Numbered from the stretch's first letter, positions 36,332 through 45,171 are shown. The stretch is DNA of 64,000 nt from Pseudomonas fluorescens (GCF_000967965.1 NZ_LACC01000030.1:38497-102496), one strand, 5' to 3'. Made by a program: numbers and translations. The notes: a model not told the origin generated them from the sequence alone.

Positions 36332-36345
36332 GGCCTGGTGTGGCT

Positions 36346-37662
36346 TCAAGTGTGTTTGGGCAACTCGATAACGACCTTCAACCCGCCCCACTCGCTTTCC
36401 AGCAACGACAGTTTGCCGCCCCAGCTATCGACGATGTCGCGCACGATACCCAGCCCCAAACCATGCCCATGGGTTTGCTCATCCAGCCGCGTCCCTCGAG
36501 CGAACACCTGATCACGACGCTCTTCGGGAATGCCCGGGCCGTCATCTTCCACGCAGAGTTCAAAGCCCTCAGCAGTCTCGGCCACACTCAGGCGAACCTC
36601 GGCATCCGCCCATTTACAGGCGTTATCCAGCAGATTGCCCAACAGTTCCAGCAGGTCTTCGCGATCCCAGGGCAATTGCAGGCCGGCGGGTGCACGGTAG
36701 CTCAGCGCCAGGTGTTCGCCATGGATCATGTTCAGGGTGGCCAGCAACCCGGGGAGCTCGGCATCGCAATCAAACAGTGCGCCCGGCAACGCATCACCGG
36801 ACAACCGAGCACGATTGAGTTCCCGATTGAGCCTCTGCTGGACTTGTTCCAGTTGTTCCTTGAGGGTCTTGCGCAGTTGCGGGTGCGCGTCGAGTTGCTC
36901 GCTTGAAGCCAGGCTCAACAGAACCGCCAGCGGGGTTTTCAAGGCGTGGCCGAGGTTGCCCAAGGCATTGCGCGAGCGCTTGAGGCTGTCCTCGGTGTGG
37001 GCCAGCAAGTGGTTGATCTGCGCCACCAGTGGCTCCAGCTCCACCGGCACCTGATCATCGAGTTGCGAGCGCTGGCCCTGTTGCAACTGCGCAATCTGCT
37101 CGCGGGCCTGCTCCAGTGGACGCAAGGCCCGGCGTACGGTAATCCGTTGCAGCAGCAGAATCAGCAACAGCGCTGTCAATCCGAGGCCAATCCCGAGTTG
37201 TTGCATGCGCCGGAAGCTTTCGCGGATCGGCGTGTAATCCTCGGCGACGCTGATGGAGATCGGCGCCCCCGAACGTCGATAGTCCGTGCGCAGCACCAGC
37301 AACTGCTGCCCTTCCGGACCCAGTTGCAGGTTGCCATGCAGGCCGGGTTGATCGAGCACCGGCAGTTCCTGATCCCATAAGGAGCGGGAACGCCAATGGC
37401 CATCGGTGAAATCGATGCGGAAATAATGCCCGGAGAACGGCCGCTGATAGGCCGGTGACAGGCGTCGCTCATCCAGTTGCAAGCCTTGCGGCCCGCGCAC
37501 CAGCGCCGCCAGCAGGTTCTCGCTGTCATTGCGCAACCCGGCTTCGAGGTAGCGCTGCAACCCCATTTCGAACAGCCACAGGCTGGTTTGCGCCAGCACC
37601 AGGCCAACGACCACCATCACGCTGATCAGGCCCAGGCTCAAGCGGCGCTGGATCGATCTCAC
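36346..37662 (-). CDS. Sensor histidine kinase (PepSY operon)
   Basis: 438 residues. Membrane helices at about 8-30 and 158-172 frame a short periplasmic sensor of about 125 residues with no recognised family. A HAMP-like linker, the phosphoacceptor box with His239 (NLGHALKTPLAVL) and the ATPase domain (NLLDNACKW, VEDDGPGIP, HGLGLGIV) follow. The start codon at 37662 overlaps the response regulator's stop region by 4 bases, so the two are coupled. It presumably phosphorylates the response regulator encoded upstream. The signal sensed is unknown. Confidence 0.87.
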   Translation of the reverse strand: MRSIQRRLSLGLISVMVVVGLVLAQTSLWLFEMGLQRYLEAGLRNDSENLLAALVRGPQGLQLDERRLSPAYQRPFSGHYFRIDFTDGHWRSRSLWDQELPVLDQPGLHGNLQLGPEGQQLLVLRTDYRRSGAPISISVAEDYTPIRESFRRMQQLGIGLGLTALLLILLLQRITVRRALRPLEQAREQIAQLQQGQRSQLDDQVPVELEPLVAQINHLLAHTEDSLKRSRNALGNLGHALKTPLAVLLSLASSEQLDAHPQLRKTLKEQLEQVQQRLNRELNRARLSGDALPGALFDCDAELPGLLATLNMIHGEHLALSYRAPAGLQLPWDREDLLELLGNLLDNACKWADAEVRLSVAETAEGFELCVEDDGPGIPEERRDQVFARGTRLDEQTHGHGLGLGIVRDIVDSWGGKLSLLESEWGGLKVVIELPKHT

Positions 37663-38327
37663 CGGGCTTGCCCGCCGAACAGGTAACCCTGGCCCCGACG
37701 GGTTTCAATCACACTTTTGCCGAGCTTGCGGCGCAAGTGGTTGACGTGGACTTCCAGCACATTGGAGTCGCGCTCGGTTTCACCGTCGTAGAGGTGTTCG
37801 GCGAGGTGGCCTTTGGAGAGGATCTGCTCGGGGTGCAGCATGAAATAACGCAACAGGCGAAACTCCGCGGCGGTCAGCTGAATGTCGGCACCGTCGCGCA
37901 CAACGCACTGGCGACCTTCGTCCAGATGCAGCCCGGCAGCCTTGAGCGTTGGCTGGTTGACCTGGCCATGGGAGCGGCGCAGCAATGCCTGGATGCGCAA
38001 AAACAGCTCTTCGGGATGGAATGGCTTGGTCAGGTAATCGTCGGCGCCGGCCTTCAAGCCTTCGATGCGCTCTGCCCAGGAATCCCGGGCCGTCAGGATC
38101 AGCACCGGCGTGGCCAGACCCGCCCCGCGCCACTGCGCCAGCACCTCAAGCCCCGGCACGCCCGGCAGACCGAGGTCGAGGACGATCAGGTCGTAAGGCT
38201 CGGTGCTGCCCTGATGAACCGCATCGCGACCATCGGCCAGCCAGTCCACCGCGTAACCCTGGCGGTTGAGGCCGGCCAGCAGCTCGTCGGCCAGGGGCAC
38301 ATGGTCTTCCACCAGCAGCAAACGCAT
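37659..38327 (-). CDS. OmpR-family response regulator
   Basis: 222 residues. The receiver domain (about 1-115) has the acidic pair in LLLVEDH, the phosphorylated Asp51 in VLDLGLPG and the conserved Lys in LTKPFHPEE. The C-terminal winged helix (about 125-220) shows the LTAAEFRLLRYFMLHP and VEVHVNHLRRKL-type segments of the OmpR/PhoB class. Last 4 bases overlap the kinase gene and the first codon lies 3 bp after the PepSY gene, so the three form one tight operon. The likely target is the operon itself plus unknown genes. Confidence 0.88.
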   Translation of the reverse strand: MRLLLVEDHVPLADELLAGLNRQGYAVDWLADGRDAVHQGSTEPYDLIVLDLGLPGVPGLEVLAQWRGAGLATPVLILTARDSWAERIEGLKAGADDYLTKPFHPEELFLRIQALLRRSHGQVNQPTLKAAGLHLDEGRQCVVRDGADIQLTAAEFRLLRYFMLHPEQILSKGHLAEHLYDGETERDSNVLEVHVNHLRRKLGKSVIETRRGQGYLFGGQAR

Positions 38328-38330
38328 GGA

Positions 38331-38651
38331 TCAGTCTTCCTTGTCTTTCAATATTCGGCCGTCAGTCGCATCGATGTGCAGCTCACGGACCACGCCTTCG
38401 GGGGTCAGCAACTCGACATCATAAAGGTAGATGTTGTGCTTCTCTTCGAGTTCGGCTTCCAGCAGTTTCGCGCCTGGGTAGCGATCCATCGCCTGCTGCA
38501 GCAGTTGCTCCAGTGGCAGGATCACGCCCTGTTGACGCAGGCGCAGGGCTTCATCCTGATCCAGGTCGCGGGCCATCACTGCCGAGCAAAATGCCAGAAG
38601 CAGCAGCACCATCCGGCTGCCGGTGCATCGATTGAGTAAAAACACCTTCAT
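38331..38651 (-). CDS. Exported PepSY-domain protein
   Basis: 106 residues with an N-terminal signal segment (VFLLNRCTGSRMVLLLLAF, then SAVMA). A single PepSY-like domain covers the rest: VILPLEQLLQQAMDRYPGAKLLEAELEEK, then YLYDVELLTPEGVVRELHIDATDGRIL. Such small periplasmic PepSY proteins commonly accompany two-component systems and may modulate the sensor. The ATG at 38651 was chosen because it places the signal segment first; the frame continues upstream to 38678. First gene of the PepSY-regulator-kinase operon. Confidence 0.78.
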   Translation of the reverse strand: MKVFLLNRCTGSRMVLLLLAFCSAVMARDLDQDEALRLRQQGVILPLEQLLQQAMDRYPGAKLLEAELEEKHNIYLYDVELLTPEGVVRELHIDATDGRILKDKED

Positions 38652-38901
38652 TACCAATCCTGATGATCCTTGAGTCACTGCCTGCTGACCGGGTCTAATT
38701 CCATGCCCTGTGCCAGTGGTGTGAGCTTCTCGAAAGCCACAATGGTACCAGCGATGCGCTATCCCAGCGTTGCGTCGGGGTCCAGGCGAGCCACCTTAAC
38801 CCGCTGAACTTAATTGAAACTGAATTGCCATCATTGCTGACACCCTCGCTCCCACAATGATCACGTTTATAATTTCCCGCTTGCCACACTTCGAGACCGC
38901 A

Positions 38902-39981
38902 ATGACCGCCATCCACATCAAGTTCCCTTCCCTGACCCTCAAGGCCGGTCCACGCGCCTTTGCGCGCATCCGGGACAACGGCTTGAGCGCCGCCGACGTC
39001 GGCACCTTGCCTGGCGCGGCCGGCGGTCCGAAGGCGCTGGGGATTCAGGGTCTGGACCTGGCGCTATTCGGCGAGTGGCTGCCGGCGGCACCGCGAGAAC
39101 GCTCGCTGATTGGCGCATCGGTGGGTTCCTGGCGCTTCGCCAGCGCCTGCCTGCCGGACGCCGCCGAGGGCATCCGGCGTCTCGGGCAGCTGTACACCGA
39201 GCAGCACTTTGCCAAGGGCGTGACCATGGCGCAGATCAGCCAGAGCTCACAGCGCATGCTCAATGACCTGCTCGACGGTCGCGATGCCTCGATCCTCAGC
39301 AACAACCATTACCGCCTGAACATCATGGTGGTTAAAAGCCACGGCCTGCTGGCCGACGATCATCGCGGCCGCCTGGGGCTGGGCCTGTCATCGGTCATTG
39401 CCGACAACCTGCGCGGTCGGGCGCGGCTGGCACGGCACTTCGAACGCCTGATCATCCACGACCCGCGCCTGGCGCCGCCGGTGAATGCCTTGACTGACTT
39501 CCCGTCGCGCTTCGTCGCCCTCAATGCCGGCAACTTGCGCCAGGCCCTGCTGGCTTCGGGCTCGATCCCGATGGTGATGGAAGGCGTGCGCGACCTGCCG
39601 GGCGCCGGCGCCGGGACCTTCCGCGACGGCGGTCTGCTGGATTACCACCTGGACCTGCCCTACAGCGGCAACGACATCGTGCTTTACCCGCACTTCACCG
39701 ACCGGGTGATCCCCGGCTGGTTCGACAAGACCCTGCCATGGCGCCGCGCCTGCCCGGCTCGCTTGCAGAACGTGCTGTTGCTGGCGCCGTCGAAGGAATA
39801 CCTGGCGCGCCTGCCCTACGGTAAACTGCCGGACCGAAACGACTTCAAGCGCTTCATGGGCGATGCCCCGAGCCGGCAGAAATACTGGCGCACGACCATG
39901 GACGAAAGCCGCCGCCTGGGGGACGAATTCCTCGAACTGGCCGCCAACGGTCGCCTCGGCGAGCGCTTGCTGACCCTTTAG
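38902..39981 (+). CDS. Patatin-like phospholipase family protein
   Basis: 359 residues. The patatin catalytic dyad is visible: Ser73 in GASVGSWR (the GxSxG elbow) and Asp242 in FRDGGLLDYH (the DGG motif). A glycine-rich oxyanion segment, LPGAAGGPKALGIQG, lies at about 37-50. Family members hydrolyse acyl esters of lipids. No signal peptide is present, so the protein is probably cytoplasmic. ATG 38902 is used instead of 38857 because the extra residues are not conserved-looking and no better ribosome site is seen. queD follows 75 bp later on the same strand. Confidence 0.82.
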   Translation: MTAIHIKFPSLTLKAGPRAFARIRDNGLSAADVGTLPGAAGGPKALGIQGLDLALFGEWLPAAPRERSLIGASVGSWRFASACLPDAAEGIRRLGQLYTEQHFAKGVTMAQISQSSQRMLNDLLDGRDASILSNNHYRLNIMVVKSHGLLADDHRGRLGLGLSSVIADNLRGRARLARHFERLIIHDPRLAPPVNALTDFPSRFVALNAGNLRQALLASGSIPMVMEGVRDLPGAGAGTFRDGGLLDYHLDLPYSGNDIVLYPHFTDRVIPGWFDKTLPWRRACPARLQNVLLLAPSKEYLARLPYGKLPDRNDFKRFMGDAPSRQKYWRTTMDESRRLGDEFLELAANGRLGERLLTL

Positions 39982-40056
39982 TCAGGACAAACTGGTAAAC
40001 TCGCCGCCTGCCCGAATCGCTGCGGCGAACGCCACCTGAACAGAGCTGAAAACACT

Positions 40057-40413
40057 GTGGAAATCTTCAAAGAATTTACTTTCGAATCCGCCCACCGCCT
40101 GCCCCACGTACCGGACGGCCACAAGTGCGGGCGCCTGCACGGTCACTCGTTCAAAGTGGCAATCCACCTGAGCGGCGACCTCGACCCGCACACCGGCTGG
40201 ATCCGCGACTTCTCGGAAATCAAGGCGATCTTCAAGCCGCTGTACGAGCGCCTGGACCACAACTACCTGAACGACATTCCCGGCCTGGAAAACCCGACCA
40301 GCGAAGTGTTGGCCAAGTTTATCTGGCAGGAATTGAAGCCCCTGCTGCCGGAGCTGAGCGCGATCCGTATCCACGAGACCTGCACCAGCGGTTGCATCTA
40401 TCGCGGCGAGTAA
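40057..40413 (+). CDS. queD: 6-carboxytetrahydropterin synthase
   Basis: 118 residues, the size of E. coli QueD. It converts 7,8-dihydroneopterin triphosphate to 6-carboxytetrahydropterin, the first committed step to queuosine. The zinc ligands are His13 (SAHRLPH), His28 and His30 (RLHGHSF), and Cys24 (HKCGR) is the catalytic cysteine. The start is a GTG at 40057; no ATG fits the conserved N terminus. No other queuosine gene is nearby. A terminator lies 60 bp downstream. Confidence 0.93.
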   Translation: MEIFKEFTFESAHRLPHVPDGHKCGRLHGHSFKVAIHLSGDLDPHTGWIRDFSEIKAIFKPLYERLDHNYLNDIPGLENPTSEVLAKFIWQELKPLLPELSAIRIHETCTSGCIYRGE

Positions 40414-40472
40414 TCTTCAGACAACACTGCTCGCTCCCACAGGGGAACAGCGTTTTGTCAGAGAAAAAGAAA

Positions 40473-40496
40473 ACAGCCTTCATCGGCTGTTTTTTT
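40473..40496 (+). terminator. Rho-independent terminator after queD
   Basis: Stem ACAGCC/GGCTGT with a 6-base loop, followed by TTTTTT. It lies between queD and the alpha/beta hydrolase gene. Confidence 0.85.
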
Positions 40497-40541
40497 ATGC
40501 CTATGCTTTTTGCCTCTTCCCCCCGCCAAGAGGACAAGCCC

Positions 40542-41372
40542 ATGACTGACTGGCCGCTGGATCAGGTCTTCGACTTCAACGGACATCAAGTGCACTACGC
40601 CGTGCGCGGCGACGGCCCGCCGCTGGTGTTCGTGCATGGCACACCGTTTTCTTCCTGTGTGTGGCACCGGATCGCGCCGTATTTCACCGCGACTCACCGC
40701 GTCTACTACTTCGATCTGCTGGGCTATGGACAATCGGCACAACCCGACGACGATGTCTCGCTCGGTGTGCAAAACCAGTTGTTGGCGCAGTTGCTGGGGC
40801 ATTGGCGCCTGGACCGCCCCGACGTGGTGGCCCACGACTTCGGCGGTGCGACCGCCCTGCGCGCGCACCTGCTCAATGGCAAGGACTACCGCAGCCTGAC
40901 GCTGATTGACCCGGTGGCCCTCACGCCCTGGGGTTCGCCGTTCGTGCAGCATGTGCGCCAGCATGAAGCGGCCTTCAGCGGACTGCCCGATTACATCCAG
41001 CGCGCCATCGTGCCGACCTATATTCGCGGAGCCATCCAGCGCGAAATTCCCGACGCCGAACTCGCCCCCTACGTTCAGCCGTGGTTGGGGGAGCCGGGGC
41101 AAGCGGCGTTCTACCGGCAGATCGCACAGATGGACGAGCGCTATACCCGTGAGGCCGAGGGCCTGTACCCGACGATTCGCTGCCCGGTGCAGATTCTGTG
41201 GGGTGAAGACGACCAGTGGATTCCCATCGAACGCGGGCGGGCCTTGCAGCAGATGATTCCTGGATCGCAGTTTTATCCGATTCCCAACGCCGGTCATCTG
41301 GTTCAGGAAGATGCACCTGAAGCCATCGTCGCCGCACTTATGCGATTTTTACCCCTGCAACTATCTACCTGA
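40542..41372 (+). CDS. Alpha/beta hydrolase with aspartate nucleophile
   Basis: 276 residues, single alpha/beta-hydrolase domain. The oxyanion motif HGTPFSSC is at about 33-40, and the nucleophile elbow reads A-H-D-F-G-G with Asp99 where serine hydrolases have Ser. The catalytic acid lies in WGEDDQWIP and the histidine in NAGHLVQEDAPE. An Asp nucleophile is characteristic of haloalkane dehalogenases and epoxide hydrolases, but the residue after it is Phe rather than the usual Trp, so the activity is unsure. AAGAGGA precedes ATG 40542. Confidence 0.8.
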   Translation: MTDWPLDQVFDFNGHQVHYAVRGDGPPLVFVHGTPFSSCVWHRIAPYFTATHRVYYFDLLGYGQSAQPDDDVSLGVQNQLLAQLLGHWRLDRPDVVAHDFGGATALRAHLLNGKDYRSLTLIDPVALTPWGSPFVQHVRQHEAAFSGLPDYIQRAIVPTYIRGAIQREIPDAELAPYVQPWLGEPGQAAFYRQIAQMDERYTREAEGLYPTIRCPVQILWGEDDQWIPIERGRALQQMIPGSQFYPIPNAGHLVQEDAPEAIVAALMRFLPLQLST

Positions 41373-41467
41373 ACAAACCCGCTCCCACATTTTGAACTGG
41401 CGGGATTCGCCGCAGGCGAGCTAACGTAAAGGTATTGCCTAAACGATTCGCCAAAAGGATCTGCCCG

Positions 41468-42712
41468 ATGCACATCATCAACGCCCGTCTGCGCAATCAG
41501 GAAGGCCTGCATGAGTTGAACCTGGAAAACGGTCTGATCAGCAGCATCGGCCGCCAGATCGAAGCCCCGACCCTGGGCCCTGACGATCTGGACGCCGGTG
41601 GCAATCTGGTAGTGCCGCCCTTTGTCGAGCCGCACATCCACCTCGACGCCACCCTGACCGCCGGCGAGCCGCGCTGGAACATGAGCGGCACGCTGTTCGA
41701 AGGCATCGAGTGCTGGGGCGAACGCAAGGCGACCATCACCCAGGAAGACACCAAGGCCCGGGCCAAAAAAACCATCCAGACCCTCGCCGCCCACGGCATC
41801 CAGCATGTACGCACCCACGTCGATGTCACCGACCCGCAACTGACCGCGCTCAAGGCCATGCTCGAAGTGCGCGAGGAAAGCCGGCACCTGGTCGACCTGC
41901 AAATCGTCGCGTTCCCTCAGGAAGGCATCGAGTCCTACCGCAATGGCCGCGAATTGATGGAAGAAGCCATCCGCATGGGCGCCGACGTGGTGGGCGGTAT
42001 ACCGCATTTCGAGTACACCCGCGATCAGGGCGTCAGTTCGGTGAAGTTCCTCATGGACCTGGCCGAACGCAGCGGTTGCCTGGTGGATGTGCACTGCGAC
42101 GAAACCGACGACCCGCATTCACGCTTTCTCGAAGTGCTCGCCGAAGAGGCCCGCAGCCGCGACATGGGTTCGCGGGTCACGGCCAGCCACACCACGGCCA
42201 TGGGCTCCTACGACAACGCCTACTGCGCCAAGCTGTTTCGCTTGCTCGGGCATTCGGGGATCAGCTTTGTCTCCTGCCCCACCGAAAGCATCCACCTGCA
42301 AGGTCGCTTCGACAGTTTCCCGAAACGCCGGGGCGTGACCCGGGTCAACGAGTTGCTGGAAGCGGGCATGAACGTGTGCTTCGGCCAGGACTCCATCGTC
42401 GATCCGTGGTATCCGCTGGGCAACGGCAACATTTTGCGGGTGCTCGAAGCCGGCCTGCACATCTGCCACATGCTCGGTTATCGCAACCTGCAAAGTGCGC
42501 TGGACCTGGTGACGGACAATAGTGCCAAAGCCATGAACCTCGGCGATCGCTATGGTCTGGAGCGCGGGCGGCCGGCGAACCTGCTGATTCTGTCGGCGGA
42601 AAGTGATTACGAGGTGATCCGCAGCCAGGGGTTGCCGCTGTACTCGGTGCGCGATGGCAAGGTGTTGATGAAGCGGACGATGCCGGTGGTGGAGTTCGCT
42701 GGTCTGAGCTGA
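41468..42712 (+). CDS. codA: Cytosine deaminase
   Basis: 414 residues, amidohydrolase fold, converts cytosine to uracil and ammonia. Metal and substrate motifs match E. coli CodA: the HIHLD pair (EPHIHLDATLTAGEPRWN), the Gln in VAFPQEG, HCDET with its Glu, SHTTAMG and the FGQDSIVDPW aspartate near the C terminus. ATG 41468 is used. The permease codB is not adjacent, so uptake must come from elsewhere. It is followed by a REPIN and a convergent gene. Confidence 0.9.
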   Translation: MHIINARLRNQEGLHELNLENGLISSIGRQIEAPTLGPDDLDAGGNLVVPPFVEPHIHLDATLTAGEPRWNMSGTLFEGIECWGERKATITQEDTKARAKKTIQTLAAHGIQHVRTHVDVTDPQLTALKAMLEVREESRHLVDLQIVAFPQEGIESYRNGRELMEEAIRMGADVVGGIPHFEYTRDQGVSSVKFLMDLAERSGCLVDVHCDETDDPHSRFLEVLAEEARSRDMGSRVTASHTTAMGSYDNAYCAKLFRLLGHSGISFVSCPTESIHLQGRFDSFPKRRGVTRVNELLEAGMNVCFGQDSIVDPWYPLGNGNILRVLEAGLHICHMLGYRNLQSALDLVTDNSAKAMNLGDRYGLERGRPANLLILSAESDYEVIRSQGLPLYSVRDGKVLMKRTMPVVEFAGLS

Positions 42713-42735
42713 AATTTGCGTTTACCGGATTGGCC

Positions 42736-42812
42736 CCATCGCGAGCAGGCTCGCTCCTACAGGTTTTGTGAACGACATGTAACCACTGTAGGAGCGAGCC
42801 TGCTCGCGATGG
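42736..42812. repeat. REPIN (inverted REP pair)
   Basis: CCATCGCGAGCAGGCTCGCT at 42736 and the inverted AGCGAGCCTGCTCGCGATGG ending at 42812 flank about 23 bp. It lies between convergent genes. Confidence 0.9.
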
Positions 42813-42823
42813 CGATATCAAAA

Positions 42824-43816
42824 TCAATCGATAACTCGAGCCGTACCAAACAGGCTGACCCGACTCAACTCCCCCTGCTCCTCCTCCAACAAGATCGGCG
42901 CCGTGCCACCCGGCATCGTCACCTTGACCTCCCCGGCGCTCACCCAACCAACCCGCCAGGCCGAACTGGCCACCGCGCTGGCACTGGTCCCCGATGACGC
43001 CGTCGGCCCCTCGCCCCGCTCGAATACTCGCGCGGCGATGTGCCCTTCGGACAAACGCATTGCCCATTGCAGATTGATCCCCGCCGGACAAGGTTTGCCT
43101 GCACCGACCGGCATGGCGTAAGCAATCCGCGTCAGCCCCTCACCCAGCACCGGCTCGCGCATCTGCTCGTTGCTCGGCAGATCCCCGGCACTTTCCACCA
43201 GCGTCACGCAATGGGGATTGCCGACCCGCGCGAACTGACTGCGCGACCATGCGCTATTGAGTGCCGACAACTGTTCAACGTGGCTGAGTTCACGACCGTT
43301 GAGCACCGCTGCTTCAACCCCGTGAGCACTGACCGCCGACGGCCCGAATCCCGGCTGGCCCAGATCGAGCCAGAACCCCCTCACGCCCTCGACCTCTGCG
43401 GCTTTCACTGAAGTCTGCCCCGGTGACGGCGTGTCAGACTTGTCGTGGTGAACCCTGAGCAGACAGGCTTCGTTCTGCGGCAACAGCCCTTGATCGCTGA
43501 GGGCCTGGGAAAAAATCGTCAGCCCGTTGCCACTGCGCTCGGCCAGGGTACCGTCGGTGTTGACGATCAACAGATCAAAGGGAGGCGACGACTGAAACGG
43601 TCCGACCAGCAAACCGTCGCTGCGATGATCCTTGCTGCCGGACGGTTGAGTGCCTGGAGCCCAGCTGCAGCAAGCCTCGATCGCGGCTAGCGTCCAGGCT
43701 TCGATGGTTTGCGCTGCCTGGCTAGCCTGATCGGGCAGGTCGATGCCCTGGCGGCGCAGTTCTTCTGGCGCTACCACGATGTAAATGTTGCCCCGTGCAT
43801 CGTACCGCTGCGCCAT
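42824..43816 (-). CDS. DapF-fold protein with both catalytic cysteines replaced by serine
   Basis: 330 residues, two-domain diaminopimelate epimerase fold. The start YDARGNIYIVV corresponds to the substrate-binding GNDF region. In the first active-site motif, NTDGTLAERSGNG, Ser95 replaces the catalytic Cys. In the second, ERGEGPTASSGTSAS, Ser275 replaces the other Cys. Known family variants with altered residues act as hydroxyproline epimerases, dehydratases or isomerases; a Ser/Ser pair is not the DapF reaction. It is therefore not the lysine-pathway epimerase, and no lysine gene is near. Function unknown. Confidence 0.78.
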   Translation of the reverse strand: MAQRYDARGNIYIVVAPEELRRQGIDLPDQASQAAQTIEAWTLAAIEACCSWAPGTQPSGSKDHRSDGLLVGPFQSSPPFDLLIVNTDGTLAERSGNGLTIFSQALSDQGLLPQNEACLLRVHHDKSDTPSPGQTSVKAAEVEGVRGFWLDLGQPGFGPSAVSAHGVEAAVLNGRELSHVEQLSALNSAWSRSQFARVGNPHCVTLVESAGDLPSNEQMREPVLGEGLTRIAYAMPVGAGKPCPAGINLQWAMRLSEGHIAARVFERGEGPTASSGTSASAVASSAWRVGWVSAGEVKVTMPGGTAPILLEEEQGELSRVSLFGTARVID

Positions 43817-43981
43817 GGCGCCCTCCGTGTGTCATTGGAATGGCTCAACATATCGCGAAAAACAGCGGCGCTGTGCAAGGATGTCGCCCTGTTTGACCGT
43901 AAAACTTTCCGGGCACTGATCGAACCCTCACAGGCCGATCACTGTCCGTTGAGGACGCGACGCTTTTTGCCAAGGATTGTT

Positions 43982-45133
43982 ATGACCAGCCTCAACAGCC
44001 AAACCACTTTCGTTCCCGGCCGCCTGGAACAGATGTCCACGCGCATCGCCTTTTTCATCGCCGGGGTCGGCATCGCCGCATGGGCACCGCTGGTGCCCTA
44101 TGCCAAGGCCCGGGCCGGACTGGATGAAGGCACCCTGGGATTGTTGCTGCTGTGCCTGGGGGTAGGTTCGATCCTGGCGATGCCGGTGGCCGGGATCCTG
44201 TCCACACGTTTCGGCTGTCGGCGGGTGACGGCTGGCGGGACCCTGCTGATCTGTGCCGCCCTGCCGCTGCTGGCAACGGTGTCGTCGATTCCGGCCCTGA
44301 TCGCCGCGTTGTTCATGTTCGGCGCGGGGCTCGGCACCGTGGATTCGACGGTCAACCTGCAAGCGGTGATCGTCGAGCGCGCCAGCGGCAAAAACATGAT
44401 GTCGGGTTTCCATGGCCTGTTCAGCCTGGGCGGGATTGTCGGTGCGGCAGGTGTCAGCGGATTGCTTGGCCTGGGGATTTCACCCCTGGGGGCCACGCTG
44501 GTGGTGATTGTGTTGCTGCTGATCGCACTGGCCAAGGCCGTGCCGCATCTGTTGCCCTACGGCAGCGAGAGTTCGGGACCGGCGTTTGCGGTGCCCCATG
44601 GCATCGTCCTGTTCATCGGCGGCATGTGCTTCATCGTGTTTCTCGCCGAAGGCGCGGCGCTGGACTGGAGCGCGGTGTTCCTGACGCAGGAACGTGGCAT
44701 CGACACGGCGTATGCGGGGCTTGGTTATGCGGCGTTTGCCCTGACCATGACGGCCGGGCGTTTGACCGGTGACAAAATCGTGCGACGCCTGGGTGCGACA
44801 CGGGTGATTGTGTTCGGCGGGCTGACAGCCGCCGCAGGCTTGTTTCTGGCGACGTTCGCACCGAGCTGGGAGGCGGCGCTGGTGGGTTATGCGTTGCTGG
44901 GTGCCGGTTGCTCGAACATTGTGCCGGTGCTGTACACCGCGGTCGGCAAACAGACGGTCATGCCCGAAAGCATCGCCGTGCCGGCCATTACCACCCTGGG
45001 TTATGCAGGAATCCTGGCAGGCCCCGCCGTCATCGGCTTCGTCGCCCATGGCAGCAGCTTGAGCTTTGCCTTTGCCTTGATGGCGGTGTTGCTGGTGGCG
45101 GTGGCCGTTGGCGGGAAGGTGTTGAAAGTCTGA
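43982..45133 (+). CDS. MFS transporter, YbjJ-like
   Basis: 383 residues with about twelve membrane segments: IAFFIAGVGIAAWAPLVPYAKARAGLDEG at the start, then GFHGLFSLGGIVGAAG and AEGAALDWSAVFLTQERGID in the second half. The pattern resembles the inner-membrane YbjJ/YfkF-like branch. AAGGA lies before ATG 43982. The frame is open upstream to 43709 across the promoter of the DapF-like gene and is not used. Substrate unknown; divergent from the DapF-like gene, convergent with fecA. Confidence 0.78.
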   Translation: MTSLNSQTTFVPGRLEQMSTRIAFFIAGVGIAAWAPLVPYAKARAGLDEGTLGLLLLCLGVGSILAMPVAGILSTRFGCRRVTAGGTLLICAALPLLATVSSIPALIAALFMFGAGLGTVDSTVNLQAVIVERASGKNMMSGFHGLFSLGGIVGAAGVSGLLGLGISPLGATLVVIVLLLIALAKAVPHLLPYGSESSGPAFAVPHGIVLFIGGMCFIVFLAEGAALDWSAVFLTQERGIDTAYAGLGYAAFALTMTAGRLTGDKIVRRLGATRVIVFGGLTAAAGLFLATFAPSWEAALVGYALLGAGCSNIVPVLYTAVGKQTVMPESIAVPAITTLGYAGILAGPAVIGFVAHGSSLSFAFALMAVLLVAVAVGGKVLKV

Positions 45134-45135
45134 AT

Positions 45136-45165
45136 TGTGGCGAGGGGGCAAGCCCCCTCGCCACA
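45136..45165. terminator. Perfect 30-bp palindrome between MFS gene and fecA
   Basis: TGTGGCGAGGGGGC-AA-GCCCCCTCGCCACA has 14-bp perfect arms and lies in the 38 bp between two convergent stop codons. It probably terminates both. Its sequence is unlike the GGAGCGAGC REPs of the window and may be another repeat class. Confidence 0.7.
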
Positions 45166-45171
45166 GGTGGG

